A DNA stretch of 64,000 bases from Gonocerus acuteangulatus (Eukaryota > Arthropoda > Insecta > Hemiptera > Coreidae). Location: contig OX328127.1 of the NCBI GenBank assembly GCA_946811695.1, forward strand, positions 49,119,774 through 49,183,773, written 5' to 3'. A model generated the notes under the pieces. It made no database searches, had not been told where the DNA came from, and saw only the letters and a program-made list of their open reading frames with translations. Made by a program: the position numbers and the translations under genes. Below, in pieces: positions 59,601 to 64,000 of this stretch (positions are counted from its first letter, which is position 1; each line of letters begins with the position of its first letter).

Positions 59601-60383
59601 ATAACCTGCTTTGAAGAAGCTATAAGTAACTTCATAGAGACCCCAGTGAATGGAAGCTACACATCGACTACTATCATTCATCGGCAGGAGATTCAAGACT
59701 ACATTCCATTATTAGTTGCAACTTTAGCAACATTTTTTGCTATTATGGTATTTTCCTGCCTTCTCTTCATGTATCGGCAAGAGATGAGAGTGTGGTTCCA
59801 TTCGAAGTTTGGAGTCAGACTGTTCTATCGCACAACAGACATTGAGTTAGACGATAGAGACAAACTCTTCGACGCTTTCGTCAGCTACAGCGCCAAAGAT
59901 GAAGCATTTGTAGCGGAAGAACTTGCGCCAATGTTGGAAAACGGCGACCCACCCTACAAGCTTTGCCTGCACTACAGAGAGTTCCCTGTAGGTGGTTTTT
60001 TAGCCGACACCATCGTCCAGGCGGTAGAATCATCCCGAAGGACGATCATGGTATTATCGGAGAACTTCATCAAATCGGAGTGGTGCCGTTTCGAATTTAA
60101 ATCGGCTCACCACCAAGTGTTGAGGGACAGGAGGAAAAGACTCATAGTGATAGTGTTAGGTGAAGTGCCGCAAAAAGATTTGGACCCAGATATACGGTTG
60201 TACCTAAAAACGAACACCTATTTACAGTGGGGTGACAAACTGTTCTGGGAAAAGTTAAAGTTTGCCCTACCGGACGTGCCGAACAACCAGCGGGGACCCA
60301 AGAGTGGACCTGGGCATCATCCCAACACAAGGCATCACCACGTACATCGCAACAACGGGAGGTCCGTCGCCATCCACATATAA
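56679..60383 (+). CDS. Toll-like receptor Tollo (Toll-8)
   Basis: A single-exon gene for a 1,234-residue type I membrane receptor. The start is the only ATG in frame upstream of the signal peptide (MRALVFPLLLGAVFGVLTAS). The ectodomain has about 23 leucine-rich repeats, a C-terminal cap (C688-x-C690), an N-terminal cap (CPTNCTC, from C765), five or six more repeats and a second cap (C931-x-C933): the two-block build of long insect Tolls. A membrane segment spans about 1009-1031. The cytoplasmic TIR domain (about 1062-1195) has box 1 FDAFVSYS, box 2 LCLHYREFPVGG and box 3 FW (1189-1190). A short His-rich tail ends SVAIHI. The TIR block (EELAPMLENGDPPYKLCLHY, ENFIKSEWCRFEFKSAHHQV) and the N-terminal RTINSELENTNFSVIQ suit Tollo better than Toll-6, Toll-7 or 18-wheeler. 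In flies Tollo acts in epithelial cell signalling, neuronal glycosylation and antimicrobial tuning; a similar role here is inferred. Long insect Tolls are typically intronless, as here. Confidence 0.93.
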   Translation: MRALVFPLLLGAVFGVLTASLSKALRYQAPDECKWMAVTAEGEEEVSTATEPDQEVALICRLRTINSELENTNFSVIQAQYTVRLRIYCAEQLYFHSSLTPGSLQTLTDLKDLSIEFCKIANLTAGAFRGLRQLKNLTLRTHNTDWSPVSLEIYNGAFAEDLGQLERLDLSINNIWSLPEALFCPLHSLQFLNLTRNRLRDVSYLKFGNSGHRCGLNLRIIDLSNNSLDSLPASAFSSLGRLQELHLESNVINLMADHALDGLTSLSYLNLADNKLVNLPPEIFADTRELKELHLQNNSINVLAPGLFNGLSNLLVLDLSENELTEEWINGATFAGLLRLVILSISGNNLVKLETSVFRDLYSLQVLRLEDNSIEYIADNTFTSLNNLHTLSLSNNKLTRIDSNTLSGLYVLSVLSLDSNTIQYIDPEALRNSSNLQDLHLNSNKLYDVPAVLSDVPHLKTLDLGDNLITEVFNTSFGHMQELVGLRLTENNLTNINKGVFDKMAALRILNLSSNKLQRVEAGTFDENKNLLAIRLDGNYLTEINGLFGKLPNLVWLNISENLLQVFDYAYIPTGLQWLDIHSNKITELGNYFEIESQLHLTMFDASDNKLTEITGNAIPDSVEILNLSNNLISKVQSYTFFKKPNLTRVDLVGNQIKIVSQNSLRISTIPPGKPLPEFYIGNNPFQCDCTMQWLQQYPGEQKERNKPRLMDLDSVLCKLLYNRVSSYVLLKEASPDQFLCQYNANCFPFCHCCDFDACDCEMTCPTNCTCYHDLSWSANVVDCSNAGYIDTLPERIPMESTQLYLDGNDIRVVGSHSFIGRKKLQVLFLNSSNIDVIHNRTFNGLKDLELLRIDNNKLKELNGYEFEGLVNLRELYLQYNHISTIHNATFTGLTELRILRLDHNRLFKYSVWQLSSHITRLNLGVNPYSCDCEYTQKFKEYLIYSASAIADMEQIRCYNGSEYDTGFSILKDNITCFEEAISNFIETPVNGSYTSTTIIHRQEIQDYIPLLVATLATFFAIMVFSCLLFMYRQEMRVWFHSKFGVRLFYRTTDIELDDRDKLFDAFVSYSAKDEAFVAEELAPMLENGDPPYKLCLHYREFPVGGFLADTIVQAVESSRRTIMVLSENFIKSEWCRFEFKSAHHQVLRDRRKRLIVIVLGEVPQKDLDPDIRLYLKTNTYLQWGDKLFWEKLKFALPDVPNNQRGPKSGPGHHPNTRHHHVHRNNGRSVAIHI

Positions 60384-60790
60384 ACAAGTGAGTTCTGTGA
60401 TAAATAAGTGTATAAACTTCAAGAGACTGTATAAATGTATAATCCTATTTAAATGTAAATTTTGTATATTTCAATTTTGTAAATAAGTAACGAGTTTAAA
60501 TCAAGTCACTAAAATGTAAATTTTTCGCCAGATTATTTATTTTGCGTGGTGCTATCTGGATATGTAAACAATTTCATAATTAGAAATTTTTATATAGAAC
60601 ACTATTTGTAAATTATCTTTGTACAGTATGTAAATTTTGTTGCTATATTCCACCATAAACGACTGAACTAGATATTGTGTGATATATTAATAAGTCAAAA
60701 CATTTTGTAATTTTATAAATTGTATATTTCGAAATCGCAATCTAGGGATGTTAGTGATAAAAAAAATAAATCCCAGTTATAATTTAAAAA
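60384..60790 (+). other. Tollo 3' UTR with poly(A) signal
   Basis: AATAAA lies at 60765-60770, about 380 bp after the stop, and is the best candidate polyadenylation signal. TGTAAATA (60478-60485) matches the Pumilio-binding consensus UGUANAUA. Several TGTAAATTTT repeats occur between. The transcript end is inferred, not shown. Confidence 0.5.
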
Positions 60791-61623
60791 GGCTTTTATT
60801 TTAAAAACCACGTTCATTATTTACTAACAATTAGTATGAGAATGCATGAACTAACATCACGGCATGGTTTTAAAGGCAAATTTCTAAATTAAATGGAATC
60901 TTCTTGATATTCATGCCAATATTTTAAATTATGATCAGCTAAAGGATGAAGTTTTCGTATTTACTATGAATGTTACAATGAAAAAAAAATACATTTTTTT
61001 AAATAACTTTCTCAAAAAATATTAAGGAAATGATGGCTAAGATGAAAATATTGAACATTCCATTTATTGATTATTGAGGAAATAAAATGATATCAGTTTA
61101 GAATTTACAAAGGAATTGATAACATTTCTAGAAATCACCAAAATTAAGATAAACAGATTTTAATTTACAAACAAACTGAAAGCAAGTGGATTATGATATG
61201 AAAAGAAAATATAACTAAAATTTCGCCAACAAGTAAGTACAGTCAATTATTTTTTACTGGGTGTAATAGAAATTTTTAATTAATACAATAAAAAAACGTT
61301 CCATATAAAATATAAATAAATTCCTGCATCTAATGATCACGGTAAATTGTTGACGACGATGAAAAATGTCTTCATACGATAAAAGAATAATTTTACTTAA
61401 ATAATATAATTTTTATTAAAAAAATTAAATACTTTTAAAACTAACAACGATTCCAGGTAATTTTAAATCATGTAAATATATGACGTAAGTAATGCTTTAT
61501 ATTAATCGATATAGTTCTAAAATGTTTGTGGAATTACAACTCAGATCTTAAATATTTATTAAACAAAATAAAAATATTTCTCAATTCTAATATTCCATAT
61601 ATATTAAAGAATGTTAGGAGATT

Positions 61624-61664
<41 letters not shown>

Positions 61665-61665
61665 C

Positions 61666-61713
<48 letters not shown>

Positions 61714-61714
61714 C

Positions 61715-61774
<60 letters not shown>

Positions 61775-62842
61775 GATTTTTCAGCATAGCCTGAAATTAA
61801 TAAAAAATACCTATGAGAGAGAAAGAGCCCTAATCATGTGTGCATGTTGATATTAACTATACACACACATGCAATGCACCTGATTAATGATATTTTAAAA
61901 ACATAAAGAAGAAAGAACAGAAGCTTCCTCATAGCAAATTTAACCTGAGAGATAAAAATGTATCAAAACCATTCCATATTTGGAAAATTTAATCGTATAA
62001 CTTTATATAATTATAGATATTATAATTATTAAAAATATATATATTTAGACCAAAAAATAAGGAGTAATAAAATTAAATTTTTCAATCATAAGATAAAAAA
62101 AAGGAAAACATCTGAATAAACTCGGAAAAATAAATTAAAGCGTTAACTACATTATTTAGTATATGTCTTAATATGTATATAATTAATCATATCACATCAC
62201 ATTATTTAATATAAACAAAAATATCTAAACAAAAACCTACTCGTAATGAAAGAAGCATTTTATGTACACGTCTTATCTAAAAAACAAAACAAATTAACTT
62301 ATGCCTAAAACAAATGTACTAAAGGTTATATGTAAGAGCGCGCACGCCCGCATCATATCCGCTAACACACGAGATTCAAAAGCGCAGCTACTTACTAGAA
62401 TAAAGTAGTTGAAAATCGTCTAAGTTTAGACCGGGAGGAAATAACATCTTATCAGCAAAATAAAACAATAAAGCAAATTCTCTAGTTACATTTCTACTAA
62501 GAAAAGGCTTCCTTTCATACATTCAACAAAGAAATCATTTGAGATAGTAGGCGCTAAATGAAGAATTTATTAAAAGTAAAATGAGATTCACTATAAGCCA
62601 CACCATTCATAGAACATATCAATAAATTGCACGCATAATATAGCAAAACTATAGAAGAAAACCTTATTTGATACCAAGGATGTCGTACGTCATACAGCCT
62701 CCCAGGTACTATGGAACACCCTTTTACTGCCCCCCCCCCCCCATAGTTACCCTTTTATTGTAGCCCTTAGTTTTTAATTAGCACATTATTTTTTTTTAAT
62801 ATTATACACCGCATAACTTCATTATTTTTTAATTTTATTCTA
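60791..62842. other. AT-rich non-coding stretch downstream of Tollo
   Basis: It includes a long (TA)n block with two ATGTATATCATT interruptions (61627-61771) and a C-run (62731-62742). No gene was recognised. Confidence 0.55.
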
Positions 62843-62940
62843 GGGACGGTGGTCCTAAGTGTTAAGGGACTTGTGCCCAAGGTCGTGGGTTCGATTCTCA
62901 CTTGGAGTGTTGCCTTATCTTTAAAAAAAAAGAAAAAAAA
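62843..62940 (+). mobile_element. tRNA-like SINE or tRNA pseudogene with A-rich tail
   Basis: GGGACGG opens a tRNA-like segment. GTGGG-TTCGATT-CTCAC (62886-62902) forms a complete T arm with a B box, and GTCC...GGAC resembles a D arm. The 3' side of the acceptor stem is absent and an A-rich tail follows (62932-62940). It differs from the SINE at 7630. A functional tRNA is unlikely. Confidence 0.5.
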
Positions 62941-63055
62941 GCAGCATCAGGTCTATCCTGGCTGGAAAAAGAAAACAACCCCTTTCCAAAAATATTTTTC
63001 GTATATAAGTGGGCCTTAAAATAAATATTTTATTCTGGTGTCTTATTGAAATTAC

Positions 63056-63112
<57 letters not shown>

Positions 63113-64000
63113 CATAACGATATATTTTATATAAGTACTTTAGTGAGATTTTTTTAACTGTTTCCAGTTTGGCAATAAATAATAAATCAGTAAATAATTC
63201 ACTCCAAAAATATAGCAAAACATACACGGTCTAATGACTTCTGGAGAGGAATAATATTCAGCAGGAAAATGTTAATTCAAAAGCACTAAATTTGTATGGA
63301 TGAAAGAGGAAGTTAAATGTACGAAAACTTTCTAGAGCTCATGAAATATTCAATAAATTAAAAGTCTAATTGCTCTCTCTTTAAAGATTTATAAGGACTT
63401 ACTGAAATGCGAAGTGTACTCCAGGCAAAATATGCTGCCATTAAAGAGTTCTTAATTCAAGCGAATTACTATGTGGAAATTCGTCTTAATAAAAATATAT
63501 TTAAATAAATCACAAATGAACATGAAAAATAACATTATTTACATTTAACATTATTTAAATAAAAGCACATGAAGTTAAGTTCTTATGCTTTTGAAAAAGT
63601 TCGAAAACACTATACTTGAGAACAGTTAATCCAAATTCATTAGATGTCAAGATATTAGTTAAAATAACAACGTAAATGGAGTTGATTTTCGGTTATGATA
63701 GTTGAATATAACTACATTTTATTTTAATGAAACTATTACTGATCTAATGATGAGGAAACTGCCAATCGGGTTAGGTTTTCCACTCCTCATAGTCCTGATA
63801 AAGGATTGAAAATCAAGCTAAAACGAGGAACGGAGATTTTTTATTTAAAAATATTTATTTACATTTAACTATTTCCAACGAGCCCTGAATAACATGAATG
63901 CATTCTTAAATTGTTCTATTAAATAAATCAGACGTATCTTAGTCGTTTCTTAGATAATTAAATGTTAAGACAAGCGGTGCTGAATGTCTCATCAACTCAG
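62941..64000. other. AT-rich non-coding stretch to window end
   Basis: A (TA)n tract lies at 63059-63109. Nothing else is recognisable on either strand. Confidence 0.55.

Overview
The window looks like nuclear DNA of an arthropod, most probably an insect. It is AT-rich, crowded with (TA)n microsatellites and long A/T homopolymers, dense in transposon relics, and contains a Toll-family receptor that matches insect Tollo/Toll-8. I cannot name the order. Only one host protein-coding gene is supported. Nearly everything else is repeat or non-coding sequence.

Layout. 1-4600: a 2.7-kb repeat with internal tandem units and terminal hairpins (1165-3870), then a short interspersed repeat. 4607-6307: a long-inverted-repeat (foldback) element ending in CAGGGTG. 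7630-7802: a tRNA-derived SINE with target-site duplication; a head fragment lies at 17626 and another copy at 27181. 18660-19400: an array rich in CCGGAAGT boxes. 19469-22702: small non-autonomous DNA elements. 23192-25159 and 37326-39111: two copies, in opposite orientation, of a second foldback family whose hubs keep decayed Tc1/mariner-superfamily transposase. 30949-32195: a second, shorter copy of the 1165 repeat. 32555-32891: a MITE carrying a nested 70-bp insertion. 39230-39665: a dead mariner transposase. 42737-46999: a complete Ty3/gypsy LTR retrotransposon of CsRn1 type with identical LTRs, intact gag and pol, and a textbook -1 frameshift signal (slippery heptamer plus predicted H-type pseudoknot). 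48836-49422: a decayed LINE reverse transcriptase. 51269-51497: a near-perfect hairpin element. 56679-60383: the intronless Tollo gene with a TATA-less promoter candidate, two short upstream ORFs and a 3' UTR with a poly(A) signal.

How the parts relate. Tollo is a cell-surface leucine-rich-repeat receptor with a cytoplasmic TIR domain; its neighbours are not functionally linked to it. The retrotransposon is the only element that looks capable of moving now: it encodes its own capsid protein, protease, reverse transcriptase, RNase H and integrase. The foldback elements, MITEs and SINEs are non-autonomous or dead. I found no CRISPR array, no operon and no clearly new multi-gene system. The most interesting items are the frameshift signal of the retrotransposon, the foldback families with transposase hubs, and the hairpin-ended repeat that varies in internal copy number.
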